From the NCBI RefSeq assembly GCF_036173105.1, contig NZ_CP108053.1:6324001-6388000 (forward strand): DNA of 64,000 bases, read 5' to 3'. This document shows positions 43,360 to 51,992 of this stretch, one piece after another. Numbering within the stretch: the stretch's first letter is position 1; each line of letters starts with the position of its first letter. A program made the translations under genes and the position numbers. The DNA is from Streptomyces sp. NBC_00287 (GTDB lineage: Bacteria > Actinomycetota > Actinomycetes > Streptomycetales > Streptomycetaceae). The notes beneath the pieces were generated by a model that did not search any database, was not told the DNA's origin, and saw nothing but the letters and a program-made list of their open reading frames with translations.

Positions 43360-44241
43360 GTGCAGAGCTTGGCGATCATCGAGGCACCGTCGGTCCTCGG
43401 CCTGCGCCCCAGCGGCGTGGCGAACCTGCCGACCGCACTACGTCGGGCAGGGCTGCTGGAGGGATTCGACGTGGCCCGCTCGGACAGACTGGAGCCCCCG
43501 TACTTCGACCCGAGGCGCGACCCGGAGACGGGCATCCTCAACCCCCTGGCCATCGCGGACTACTCGACCGAACTGGCCGATGCCGTAGGAGCCGCCCTGG
43601 ACCAGGACCTCTTCCCGGTCGTCCTCGGCGGAGACTGCACGATCCTGCTGGGCAACCTCCTGGCCCTGCGCCGCCGTGGCCGCCACGGCCTGCTCTTCCT
43701 GGACGGCCACACCGACTTCTACCAGCCGTCCGCCGAACCGAACGGTGAGGCGGCCTCGATGGAACTGGCCCTGGCGACGGGCCGCGGCCCCGCCGTCCTC
43801 ACGAACCTGGAAGGCCGAGGCCCCCTCCTCAAGGACGAGGACGTGGTCGCCTTCGCCTTCCGCGACGAGCCGGAGTCCATGGCGGCGGGGATGCAGTCGC
43901 TGCCCCCGGCCCTGCACGCGATGGACCTGGCCAAGGTCCGCGAGCTGGGCATCGAAGCGGCCACGGCCCAGGCCCTGGCCCACCTCCCCACCGCCTACTG
44001 GACCCATCTGGACGCCGACGTCCTCCACGACACCGTCATGCCGGCCGTCGACTACCGCGTCCCCGACGGCCTGACCTGGCCGGAACTCGAACACGTACTA
44101 ACCGCTGCGCTGGCCGACAACCGCTGCCGCGGCCTGGACGTCACGATCTTCAACCCCCACCTCGACCCAACCGGCACAATCACCACCCGCTTCACGGACT
44201 GCCTCCACCGGGCCCTGTCCACGAGAGCGGTCACCGGCTGA
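43360..44241 (+). CDS. Arginase/agmatinase/formimidoglutamase family protein
   Basis: 293-aa ureohydrolase-fold enzyme. GTG 43360 follows GAGAGGAGA. Binuclear Mn motifs: VVLGGDCTILLGN, LDGHTDFYQP (DxHxD), THLDADVLHD (DxD). The substrate loop does not clearly match arginase or agmatinase, so the guanidino substrate is open. C-terminal region DVTIFNPHLDPTGT is typical of the superfamily. Confidence 0.9.
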   Translation: MQSLAIIEAPSVLGLRPSGVANLPTALRRAGLLEGFDVARSDRLEPPYFDPRRDPETGILNPLAIADYSTELADAVGAALDQDLFPVVLGGDCTILLGNLLALRRRGRHGLLFLDGHTDFYQPSAEPNGEAASMELALATGRGPAVLTNLEGRGPLLKDEDVVAFAFRDEPESMAAGMQSLPPALHAMDLAKVRELGIEAATAQALAHLPTAYWTHLDADVLHDTVMPAVDYRVPDGLTWPELEHVLTAALADNRCRGLDVTIFNPHLDPTGTITTRFTDCLHRALSTRAVTG

Positions 44242-44306
44242 ACGACTCGGCTAGGCGCCCGGCTTCTCCTTGGGGACGAGCCTCTTGGCGCTGCTGCACA
44301 TACGCG

Positions 44307-44346
44307 AAGACCCCGCACTCAGCGTCTCCGCTGATGACGGGGTCTT
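44307..44346. terminator. Bidirectional hairpin between arginase-like gene and tRNA-Arg
   Basis: AAGACCCCG (44307-44315) pairs with CGGGGTCTT (44338-44346), with an inner CAGCG/CGCTG hairpin. It lies after the tRNA on the minus strand and 65 bp after the arginase-like gene on the plus strand. Confidence 0.65.
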
Positions 44347-44364
44347 TGGGCACCTCACACAGGG

Positions 44365-44436
44365 TGCCCCCGGCAGGATTCGAACCTGCGCACACGGCTC
44401 CGGAGGCCGTTGCTCTATCCCCTGAGCTACGGGGGC
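44365..44436 (-). tRNA. tRNA-Arg (anticodon CCG)
   Basis: 72-nt cloverleaf on the minus strand: acceptor GCCCCCG/CGGGGGC, D-arm GCTC-AGGGGATA-GAGC, anticodon arm ACGGC-CTCCGGA-GCCGT with anticodon CCG reading CGG codons, 4-nt variable loop, T-arm GCAGG-TTCGAAT-CCTGC, discriminator A. CCA is not encoded. The 3' halves of such tRNA genes are common attachment sites for actinomycete integrative elements; none is present here. Confidence 0.95.
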
Positions 44437-44589
44437 GTGTCGGGCGCCTTGCTTGGCGGCGACGGGTAGAACCCTACCAGCTCCTTCGGGGTGTTCATGA
44501 ACCCGTTTACGCGGTGGCGAGGTCGCCCGCACGGGGTGGAAGTGGGCAAAACCCGGACGCGGTGGCCGGTCCGGACCTACTCTCAATTT

Positions 44590-45072
44590 GTGCCAGGCGC
44601 GTCGGGCCGGGTGCTTGTTGTGGACGACAACAAGGTCATCCGGCAGCTGATCAGGGTCAATCTCGAGCTGGAGGGCCTCGAGGTCGTGACCGCGGCCGAT
44701 GGTGCCGAGTGTCTGGATGTCGTTCATCAGGTGCGTCCGGACGTCGTCACCCTCGATGTCGTCATGCCCAGGTTGGACGGGCTGCGCACCGCCGCGCGGC
44801 TCCGCGCCGACCCCCGTACCCGCGATCTGCCCCTCGCCATCGTCAGCGCCTGTACGCAGTACGAGGTCGACAGCGGCCTCGACGTCGGTGTCGACGCCTT
44901 CCTCGCCAAGCCCTTCGAACCCGCCGAACTCGTCAGCCTCGTACGCAAGCTGATCGAGCGGAAGCAGCGGGGAGGGGGCGAGGACGAGGAGGATGGCGGT
45001 CCTCTGTTCGGGGGTGTTCTGGGTGCCGGGGCCAGCGCCAGTGCCGGGGACTCCGGGCGGGGCTGCGGCTGA
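44590..45072 (+). CDS. Single-domain response regulator with low-complexity tail
   Basis: 160-aa receiver protein: VLVVDDNKVIRQLIRVNLE, phospho-acceptor Asp in VVTLDVVMPRLDG, Thr/Ser position in AIVSACT, Lys in AKPFEPAELV. No output domain; after about residue 120 there is a Gly/Glu/Ala tail. GTG 44590 chosen because the receiver starts 6 residues later; the frame is open 33 codons upstream. An orphan regulator near nrtL-lysA; partner kinase unknown. Confidence 0.85.
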   Translation: MPGASGRVLVVDDNKVIRQLIRVNLELEGLEVVTAADGAECLDVVHQVRPDVVTLDVVMPRLDGLRTAARLRADPRTRDLPLAIVSACTQYEVDSGLDVGVDAFLAKPFEPAELVSLVRKLIERKQRGGGEDEEDGGPLFGGVLGAGASASAGDSGRGCG

Positions 45073-45173
45073 GGCGTGCGGCTGAGCGGTCGTCCTGGGG
45101 GCACCGTCCACATCCCGGACCATCGCCCAAACCCGCTCGCTTACCCACCCCCCTTCTCCCATACGCTTGTCCC

Positions 45174-46520
45174 GTGACCCCCGTCGAGCTCTCCCGTACC
45201 GTGCTGCGCGCGGTGCGTCGTGCTGTCGACGAAGGGGAGCTGCGCGTCGCCGTACCGGAGCGGGTTCTGGTGACCGTGCCCGGGCCCGGTGGGTGTGGGG
45301 ACTACGCCACCAACATCGCGCTTCAGCTCGCCCGCCCGGCCGGGCAGACGCCCCGGCACGTCGCCGAGATTCTGCGGCCGCACCTCGTCGGGGCGGAGGG
45401 CGTCGCCGACGTCGTCGTCACCGGGCCGGGGTTCATCAACTTCAGCCTTCGTGCCGCTGCTCCCAGCGCCCTCGTCGAGGAGATTCTGCGGCGCGGATCG
45501 CGGTACGGCTTCGCCGACGGGCCCAGTGGGGAGGTCGTGCAGCTCCACTGTCCCCACGAGGTTCGCGCCGTCGTCGTCATGGAGGTCGTCGCTCGGCTTC
45601 TGCGGTCGCAGGGCGCTCTCGTGCGGACCAGCTGTGAGGCCCGGCCCGAGCCGGAGTGGCAGGACGTGCTCGGCGTGCGCGTCGATGCCCACGGCCGGCC
45701 CGGCGCCCCCGCGCCGCTCGACATCAACGTACGACCCGTCCCCGCGCCCGCCGACCCGCTCCCGCTCGGCCGGGACGCCGCCCGCTGGGCGCTGCTCCAC
45801 CCCGCCGCCCACGACCGGCCCCGCATCACCGACGAGCACCTCGTCCAGCGCGAGGCCAACCCCCTCTTCCGCGTCCGTTACGCCCACGCCCGCACCCGCG
45901 CGCTCACCCGCAACGCCGCCGACCTCGGCTTCACGGCGGAACCGGGGCCCACCGGCGACGCCCACGCGGCCACCCATAGCGCGGCCGACCTCACCGCGGC
46001 AGCCGACGCCCGCGTGACCCCCCGTACCACGGTCGACCTCACCGCCGCCGACGGCCGCGCAGTCACCCGTACCACCGCCGCCGACGCCCACGCGGCCACG
46101 CGTAACACCGTCGACCTCACCGCCGCCGACGGCCGCGCAGTCACCCGTACCACCGCCGCCGACGCCCACGCGGCCACCCGTACCCACACCGACCTCACCG
46201 CCGCCGACGCCCAAGCGGCCCCCCGTACCACCGCCGTACCGGGGCCCCAGGTCAACGAGGCCCACGCTCTCGCCACCGCCCTCGCCGACCACCCCCGCAT
46301 CCTCGCCGCCTCCGCCGCCCGTCACACCCCCGACCGGCTCGCCCGGCACCTCGTCACCGTCGCCGATGCCGTCCTCGTCTTTCTGCCTGCCGTGCTGCCG
46401 CGCGGTGCGGAGAAACCCTTGGCCGCCCACCGTGCCCGGCTCGCGCTCGCCGAAGCCGCCGGGGCGGTGCTGGCCGGTGGCCTGTCCCTGCTCGGCATCG
46501 ACGCACCCGAACACCTCTGA
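45174..46520 (+). CDS. nrtL: ArgS-related anticodon-binding protein without catalytic core (NrtL type)
   Basis: 448-aa protein. Residues ~1-115 resemble the N-terminal additional domain of ArgRS (LRAVRRAVDEGEL, GDYATNIALQLARPAGQTPRHVAEIL, VTGPGFINFSL), and the C-terminal ~90 residues look like a DALR anticodon-binding domain (RLARHLVTVADAVLVFLPAVL). The class I HIGH and KMSKS signatures are absent: PHEVRAV sits where HIGH would be expected, so it should not charge tRNA. Between them is an Ala/Thr/Asp linker built from 26-residue repeats. GTG 45174. Lies 16 bp upstream of lysA. Confidence 0.85.
   Translation: MTPVELSRTVLRAVRRAVDEGELRVAVPERVLVTVPGPGGCGDYATNIALQLARPAGQTPRHVAEILRPHLVGAEGVADVVVTGPGFINFSLRAAAPSALVEEILRRGSRYGFADGPSGEVVQLHCPHEVRAVVVMEVVARLLRSQGALVRTSCEARPEPEWQDVLGVRVDAHGRPGAPAPLDINVRPVPAPADPLPLGRDAARWALLHPAAHDRPRITDEHLVQREANPLFRVRYAHARTRALTRNAADLGFTAEPGPTGDAHAATHSAADLTAAADARVTPRTTVDLTAADGRAVTRTTAADAHAATRNTVDLTAADGRAVTRTTAADAHAATRTHTDLTAADAQAAPRTTAVPGPQVNEAHALATALADHPRILAASAARHTPDRLARHLVTVADAVLVFLPAVLPRGAEKPLAAHRARLALAEAAGAVLAGGLSLLGIDAPEHL
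46032..46187 (+). repeat. Tandem 78-bp coding repeat inside nrtL
   Basis: Two near-identical 78-bp units (46032-46109, 46110-46187), each encoding a 26-residue unit that starts VDLTAADGRAVTRTT. Degenerate partial copies lie on both sides, before 46032 and after 46187. The unit length keeps the frame, so copy number can change the linker length without disrupting the protein. Confidence 0.85.
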
Positions 46521-46536
46521 GGAAGCCACAAGAGTC

Positions 46537-47928
46537 ATGAGCCGTTCCGCACACCCCGCCGGGCCCCGTCACGCCGATGTTCTGCCCGAGGGCCACTACT
46601 CGGGCCCGCCGGCCGACCTGAACGCCCTCGACCCGAAGGTGTGGGCCCAGACCGTCACCCGCGACAAGGACGGCGTCGTCACCGTCGGCGGTATCGACGT
46701 GCAGACGCTCGCCGAAGAGCACGGCACCCCCGCCTACATCGTCGACGAGGCCGACTTCCGCGCCCGGGCCCGCGCCTGGCGTACCGCCTTCGGGACCGAC
46801 GCCGATGTCTTCTACGCCGGCAAGGCCTTCCTCTCCCGCGCCGTGGTCCGGTGGCTGCACGAGGAGGGGCTCAACCTCGATGTGTGCTCGGGCGGCGAGC
46901 TCACTACCGCGCTGTCCGCCGGTATGCCCGCCGACCGCATCGCCTTCCACGGCAACAACAAGTCCAAGGAAGAGATCGACAGGGCCATCCGCGCAGGCGT
47001 CGGCCGTATCGTCCTCGACTCCTTCCAGGAGATCGTCCGCGTTGCCCACATCGCCCGGGACCTCGGCAAGCGGCAGCGCGTGCAGATCCGTATCACCGTC
47101 GGTGTGGAAGCACATACGCACGAGTTCATCGCCACCGCCCACGAGGACCAGAAGTTCGGCATTCCGCTGGCCGGCGGGCAGGCCGCGGAAGCGGTGCGCC
47201 GTGCGCTCCAGCTCGATTCGCTCGAACTCATCGGGATCCACTCCCACATCGGGTCGCAGATCTTCGACATGTCCGGGTTCGAGGTGGCCGCCCACCGGGT
47301 CGTCGGGCTGCTCAAGGACATTCGCGACGAGCACGGCGTCGAGCTTCCCGAGATCGACCTCGGCGGTGGCCTCGGTATCGCCTACACCAGCGACGACGAC
47401 CCCAGTGAGCCCCACGAGATCGCCAAGGCGCTCACCGAGATCGTCACGCGCGAGTGCGAGTCCGCCAAGCTGCGTACCCCGCGTATCTCCGTCGAGCCGG
47501 GGCGCGCCATCGTCGGGCCCACCGCCTTCACTCTTTATGAAGTGGGCACCATCAAGCCGCTCGACGGGCTGCGCACCTACGTCTCCGTCGACGGCGGCAT
47601 GTCCGACAACATTCGTACGGCGTTGTACGACGCGGAATACAGCGTCGCCCTGGTCTCCCGGACCTCCGACGCCGAGCCGATGCTCGCCCGGGTCGTCGGC
47701 AAGCACTGCGAGAGCGGGGACATTGTCGTCAAGGACGCGTTCCTGCCCGCCGATCTGGCACCGGGTGACCTGATCGCCGTACCGGCGACCGGTGCCTACT
47801 GCCGGTCCATGGCCAGCAACTACAACCATGTGCTTCGGCCGCCCGTCGTCGCGGTGCACGACGGCGAGGCCCGTGTGATCGTCCGGCGGGAGACGGAGGA
47901 GGACCTCCTCCGTCTCGACGTCGGCTGA
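46537..47928 (+). CDS. lysA: Diaminopimelate decarboxylase
   Basis: 463-aa PLP enzyme for the last step of lysine synthesis (meso-diaminopimelate to lysine). ATG 46537. PLP Lys in VFYAGKAFLS, glycine-rich phosphate site DLGGGLGIAY, HSHIGSQIFD, EPGRAIVGP, and at the active-site interface CESGDIVVKDAFLP and GAYCRSMASNYN. Starts 16 bp after nrtL and ends at a hairpin. Confidence 0.97.
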   Translation: MSRSAHPAGPRHADVLPEGHYSGPPADLNALDPKVWAQTVTRDKDGVVTVGGIDVQTLAEEHGTPAYIVDEADFRARARAWRTAFGTDADVFYAGKAFLSRAVVRWLHEEGLNLDVCSGGELTTALSAGMPADRIAFHGNNKSKEEIDRAIRAGVGRIVLDSFQEIVRVAHIARDLGKRQRVQIRITVGVEAHTHEFIATAHEDQKFGIPLAGGQAAEAVRRALQLDSLELIGIHSHIGSQIFDMSGFEVAAHRVVGLLKDIRDEHGVELPEIDLGGGLGIAYTSDDDPSEPHEIAKALTEIVTRECESAKLRTPRISVEPGRAIVGPTAFTLYEVGTIKPLDGLRTYVSVDGGMSDNIRTALYDAEYSVALVSRTSDAEPMLARVVGKHCESGDIVVKDAFLPADLAPGDLIAVPATGAYCRSMASNYNHVLRPPVVAVHDGEARVIVRRETEEDLLRLDVG

Positions 47929-47949
47929 TCCATAAATCAATAGACCAGC

Positions 47950-47982
47950 GGAAAGGCCGGGTGGAAGATCTTCCGCCTTTCC
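47950..47982 (+). terminator. Terminator of lysA
   Basis: Outer arms GGAAAGGC (47950-47957) and GCCTTTCC (47975-47982) enclose the palindrome GGAAGATCTTCC. Located 22 bp after the lysA stop codon. Confidence 0.75.
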
Positions 47983-48003
47983 CTGCCAACATAATGAAAT
48001 AGT

Positions 48004-48052
48004 CGTCTCACAATCCGGACCGGGGATAGAAACTCCGGTCCGGTGAGTGAGA
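48004..48052 (+). promoter_or_regulatory. Strongly structured leader upstream of hom
   Basis: GTCTCAC-aat-CCGGACCGG, 11-nt loop, CCGGTCCGG-TGAGTGAGAC: a 9-bp perfect stem continued by an outer GTCTCAC/GTGAG-GAGAC stem. It ends 37 bp before the hom start. It could be a second terminator for lysA or an RNA element controlling hom-thrC-thrB. Confidence 0.5.
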
Positions 48053-48089
48053 CTGGTCCAACCGTAGAAGGTAAAGGAAACGAGGTCGG

Positions 48090-49382
48090 ATGATGCGTAC
48101 GCGTCCGCTGAAGGTGGCGCTGCTGGGCTGTGGAGTGGTCGGCTCAGAGGTGGCGCGCATCATGACGACGCACGCCGACGACCTCGCCGCCCGCATCGGC
48201 GCCCCCGTGGAGCTCGCCGGCGTGGCCGTGCGGCGGCCCGACAAGGTGCGTGAGGGCATCCCGCGCGAGCTCATCACCACCGACGCCACCGCGCTCGTCA
48301 AACGCGGGGACATCGACGTCGTCGTCGAGGTCATCGGCGGTATCGAGCCGGCCCGCTCCCTCATCACCACCGCCTTCGAGCACGGCGCCTCCGTCGTCTC
48401 CGCCAACAAGGCCCTCCTCGCCCAGGACGGCGCCGACCTGCACGCGGCGGCGGAACAGCACAACAAGGACCTCTACTACGAGGCCGCCGTCGCCGGTGCC
48501 ATCCCGCTGATCCGCCCGCTGCGCGAGTCCCTCGCCGGCGACAAGGTCAACCGCGTGCTCGGCATCGTCAATGGGACGACGAACTTCATCCTCGACAAGA
48601 TGGACTCGACCGGGGCCGGTTACCAGGAGGCCCTCGACGAGGCCACCGCCCTCGGGTACGCCGAAGCCGACCCCACCGCCGACGTCGAGGGCTTCGACGC
48701 CGCCGCCAAGGCCGCCATCCTCGCCGGGATCGCCTTCCACACGCGCGTGCGCCTCGACGACGTCTACCGCGAGGGCATGACCGAGGTGACCGCGGCCGAC
48801 TTCGCCTCCGCCAAGGAGATGGGCTGCACCATCAAGCTGCTCGCCATCTGCGAGCGGGCCGAGGACGGCGCGTCCGTCACCGCGCGCGTGCACCCCGCCA
48901 TGATCCCGCTGACCCACCCGCTCGCCTCCGTGCGCGGCGCGTACAACGCGGTCTTCGTGGAGTCGGATGCCTCCGGTCAGCTGATGTTCTACGGCCCCGG
49001 CGCGGGCGGCTCCCCGACCGCCTCCGCCGTCCTCGGTGACCTCGTCGCCGTCGGCCGCAACCGGCTCAGCGGCACCACCGGACCCGGTGAGTCCGCGTAT
49101 GCCGCCCTGCCCGTCTCCGGCATGGGCGATGTCGTCACGCGCTATCACATCAGCCTCGACGTCGCCGACAAACCGGGTGTTCTCGCCCAGGTGGCGACCG
49201 TCTTCGCCGAGCACGGTGTCTCGATCGATACGGTTCGGCAGCAGGGCAAGGACGGCGAGGCGTCCCTCGTCGTCGTGACCCACCGTGCGTCCGACGCGGC
49301 CCTCGGCGGCACCGTCGAGGCGTTGCGCAAGCTCGACACCGTGCGCGGTGTCGCCAGCATCATGCGGGTTGAAGGAGAGTAA
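48090..49382 (+). CDS. hom: Homoserine dehydrogenase
   Basis: 430-aa enzyme reducing aspartate semialdehyde to homoserine, the branch point to threonine and methionine. ATG 48090 (ATG 48093 also possible) with AAAGGAAACGAGG upstream. NAD(P) motif LLGCGVVGSEVA, catalytic region VNGTTNFILDKMD and EADPTADVEGFDAAAKAAILA; C-terminal ACT domain (about residues 350-430) expected to bind threonine as feedback inhibitor. First gene of the threonine set; thrC follows after 6 bp. Confidence 0.97.
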   Translation: MMRTRPLKVALLGCGVVGSEVARIMTTHADDLAARIGAPVELAGVAVRRPDKVREGIPRELITTDATALVKRGDIDVVVEVIGGIEPARSLITTAFEHGASVVSANKALLAQDGADLHAAAEQHNKDLYYEAAVAGAIPLIRPLRESLAGDKVNRVLGIVNGTTNFILDKMDSTGAGYQEALDEATALGYAEADPTADVEGFDAAAKAAILAGIAFHTRVRLDDVYREGMTEVTAADFASAKEMGCTIKLLAICERAEDGASVTARVHPAMIPLTHPLASVRGAYNAVFVESDASGQLMFYGPGAGGSPTASAVLGDLVAVGRNRLSGTTGPGESAYAALPVSGMGDVVTRYHISLDVADKPGVLAQVATVFAEHGVSIDTVRQQGKDGEASLVVVTHRASDAALGGTVEALRKLDTVRGVASIMRVEGE

Positions 49383-49388
49383 CCAGCA

Positions 49389-50447
49389 ATGACCCACCAG
49401 TGGCGCGGAATCATCGAGGAGTACCGGGACCGTCTCCCGGTATCCGACACCACGCCGGTCGTGACGCTCCGCGAGGGCGGCACGCCGCTCGTGCCCGCGC
49501 AGGTGCTCTCCGAGCGCACGGGCTGCGAGGTCCACCTGAAGGTGGAGGGCGCGAACCCCACCGGGTCCTTCAAGGACCGCGGTATGACCATGGCCATCAG
49601 CAAGGCCAAGGAGGAGGGTGCGAAGGCCGTCATCTGCGCCTCCACCGGCAACACGTCCGCCTCCGCGGCCGCGTACGCCGTGCGCGCGGGCATGGTTTCG
49701 GCCGTTCTTGTCCCGCAGGGAAAGATCGCGCTCGGCAAGATGGGCCAGGCGCTGGTGCACGGCGCGAAGATCCTCCAGGTCGACGGAAACTTCGACGACT
49801 GCCTCGACCTCGCCCGCGCGCTGAGCGACAACTACCCTGTAGCGCTGGTCAATTCGGTCAATCCGGTCCGTATCGAGGGCCAGAAGACGGCCGCGTTCGA
49901 GATCGTGGACATGCTCGGCGATGCCCCCGACATCCACGTCCTGCCGGTCGGCAACGCGGGCAACATCACCGCGTACTGGAAGGGCTACACGGAGTACGCC
50001 GCCGACGGTGTCTCGAAGCGGACCCCGCGCATGTGGGGCTTCCAGGCGTCCGGTTCCGCGCCCATCGTGCGCGGCGAGGTCGTCAAGGACCCGTCGACGA
50101 TCGCCACCGCGATCCGGATCGGCAACCCCGCGTCCTGGCAGTTCGCGCTGGCGGCGCGGGACGAGTCCGGCGGCCTCATCGACGAGGTGACGGACCGTGA
50201 AATCCTGCGCGCCTACCGGCTGTTGGCCGCCCAGGAGGGCGTCTTCGTGGAGCCCGCGTCCGCCGCGTCCGTCGCCGGTCTGCTGAAGGCCGCCGAGCAG
50301 GGCAAGGTGGACCCGGGCCAGACGATCGTGTGCACCGTGACCGGCAACGGTCTCAAGGACCCCGACTGGGCCGTCGCGGGCGCACCGCAGCCCGTCACCG
50401 TCCCCGTCGACGCGGCCACGGCGGCCGAGCGGCTGGGTCTGGCCTGA
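49389..50447 (+). CDS. thrC: Threonine synthase
   Basis: 352-aa PLP enzyme converting O-phosphohomoserine to threonine. ATG 49389 with GGAGAG upstream. PLP Lys in TGSFKDRGMTMAI, phosphate-binding VGNAGNITAYW, STGNTSASAAAYA. Short actinobacterial type. Located 6 bp after hom, so co-transcribed. A weak hairpin follows before thrB. Confidence 0.97.
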   Translation: MTHQWRGIIEEYRDRLPVSDTTPVVTLREGGTPLVPAQVLSERTGCEVHLKVEGANPTGSFKDRGMTMAISKAKEEGAKAVICASTGNTSASAAAYAVRAGMVSAVLVPQGKIALGKMGQALVHGAKILQVDGNFDDCLDLARALSDNYPVALVNSVNPVRIEGQKTAAFEIVDMLGDAPDIHVLPVGNAGNITAYWKGYTEYAADGVSKRTPRMWGFQASGSAPIVRGEVVKDPSTIATAIRIGNPASWQFALAARDESGGLIDEVTDREILRAYRLLAAQEGVFVEPASAASVAGLLKAAEQGKVDPGQTIVCTVTGNGLKDPDWAVAGAPQPVTVPVDAATAAERLGLA

Positions 50448-50458
50448 TCAGCGGCACG

Positions 50459-50508
50459 GGGGGTGCACAGGGGGCTTACGACACGCATCGTGCGCCTCCT
50501 GTGCGCCC
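50459..50508 (+). terminator. Imperfect hairpin between thrC and thrB
   Basis: GCACAGG (50465-50471) pairs with CCTGTGC (50498-50504), extended by GGC/GCC pairs with small internal loops. May cause partial termination after thrC. Confidence 0.4.
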
Positions 50509-50670
50509 TATGTCGCCACTGAACCTTCCTTCGATAGGCTGTACTGAACCCGCCCACCGCATATGCCCGAGCATCCGGTGGGGCGCCGCGCCGTCTCCAC
50601 GGCCCGAGGGTCCTCACGTACGTATCGAATGTCTTCGACAATCACGCAGCTCAAGGAGAGTCATCGAGCG

Positions 50671-51588
50671 ATGGCCGGTCCAGCTTTCCGCGCCGCCGCC
50701 GTCCGGGTGCGCACCCCCGCCACCAGCGCCAATCTCGGCCCGGGCTTCGACGCCCTCGGCCTGTCGCTGGGGCTGTTCGACGACGTGGTCGTCCGGGTGG
50801 CCGACTCCGGGCTGCACATCGACATCGCGGGTGAGGGCAGCGAGACGCTGCCGCGTGACGAGAAGCACCTGCTCGTACGGTCCCTGCGCACCGCCTTCGA
50901 CCTGCTCGGCGGACAGCCGCGCGGCCTGGAGATCGTGTGCGCCAACCGCATCCCGCACGGCCGCGGCCTCGGCTCCTCCTCCGCCGCCATCTGCGCCGGC
51001 ATCGTCGCCGCGCGCGCGGTGACCATAGGCGGTGAGTCCCGGCTCGACGACGCGGCCCTGCTGGAGCTCGCCACCGAGATCGAGGGCCACCCCGACAATG
51101 TCGCGGCCTGTCTGCTCGGCGGTTTCACGCTCTCCTGGATGGAGTCCGGCGCCGCCCGGGCGATCAGGATGGATCCCGCCGATTCCATCGTTCCGGTGGT
51201 TTTCGTGCCCGGAAAGCCGGTCCTCACCGAAACCGCGCGCGGCCTGCTGCCGCGCACCGTGCCGCATGTCGACGCCGCCGCCAACGCGGGCCGTGCCGCC
51301 CTGCTCGTAGAGGCCCTCACCCGGCGCCCCGAGCTGCTGCTGCCCGCCACCGAGGACCGTCTGCACCAGGAGTACCGCGCCCCGGCCATGCCGGAGAGCG
51401 CCGCACTGGTGGAGCGGCTGCGCGCCGACGGGATCCCCGCGGTGATCTCCGGAGCGGGCCCCACGGTGCTCGCGCTGGCCGATGACGACAGCGCCGACAA
51501 GGTGGCTGATCTGGCAGGCGAGGGCTGGGCCGCGAACCGGCTCGAGCTCGACGCCCAGGGAGCGAGCGTGCTGCCGCTTGCGCCCTGA
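50671..51588 (+). CDS. thrB: Homoserine kinase
   Basis: 305-aa GHMP-family kinase that phosphorylates homoserine. ATG 50671 preceded by AAGGAGAG (10 nt). VRTPATSANLGPGFDALGL at the start, ATP loop PHGRGLGSSSAAICAG, and the C-terminal SGAGPTVLAL. Third threonine gene but separated from thrC by 223 bp, so it may also have its own promoter. Confidence 0.97.
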   Translation: MAGPAFRAAAVRVRTPATSANLGPGFDALGLSLGLFDDVVVRVADSGLHIDIAGEGSETLPRDEKHLLVRSLRTAFDLLGGQPRGLEIVCANRIPHGRGLGSSSAAICAGIVAARAVTIGGESRLDDAALLELATEIEGHPDNVAACLLGGFTLSWMESGAARAIRMDPADSIVPVVFVPGKPVLTETARGLLPRTVPHVDAAANAGRAALLVEALTRRPELLLPATEDRLHQEYRAPAMPESAALVERLRADGIPAVISGAGPTVLALADDDSADKVADLAGEGWAANRLELDAQGASVLPLAP

Positions 51589-51992
51589 CACACGGTTGCC
51601 GGATTTCGAGAGGGGGAATGTTTGTTGGATCCGGTAGTGTTAACCTCAAGTCTGCACCCGACCCCACCATGGCGAGGTGCTTTGTGTCCCCGTCCGGGAC
51701 AGACATTCTTCCGGGAGCCTCCCAAGCCGCACTGTGTTCTGTACGACGTACGCGGGCAGTACCTCGTACGCGGGCACTGAGCGACTCGCCGGGCACGCTC
51801 CGGAACCGGTGCGACCAAGCCACGTGACACGGACATTCGGTGTCACAGCTTTGGGAAGCGCCATCACCGATATTTCTTCCGCCGCTTAGGCGGACCACCG
51901 CCCCGGCCGGTCCACGACAAGGACCAAAGCCGGACAGCACAACCGGTCGCCGAGCCAGACAGGCCGACGTCCGCTCCAGGGAAGGACCCTTC
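51589..51992 (+). other. Long leader region of rho
   Basis: 404 bp without a supportable gene. Contains a possible promoter near its left end (51619-51646), a GTCCC/GGGAC hairpin (51686-51700) and a direct repeat GTACGCGGGCA near 51746 and 51768. Autoregulation of rho through a long leader is known in other bacteria and is plausible here. Confidence 0.5.
51619..51646 (+). promoter_or_regulatory. Possible rho promoter
   Basis: TGTTTG (51619-51624), 16 bp, TAACCT (51641-51646). A fair match to a vegetative actinobacterial promoter, at an AT-richer spot than its surroundings. It would give a leader of about 340 nt. Confidence 0.35.

Noticed and set aside
44251..44306. Possible integrase 3' remnant next to tRNA-Arg
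   Set aside because: A short leftward frame ending LVPKEKPGA can be read, but it is too short to assign; mentioned only as context for the empty attachment site.
46026..46240. Repeats as a possible CRISPR array
   Set aside because: Units are contiguous direct repeats of 78 bp in a coding frame, with no spacers of varied sequence.
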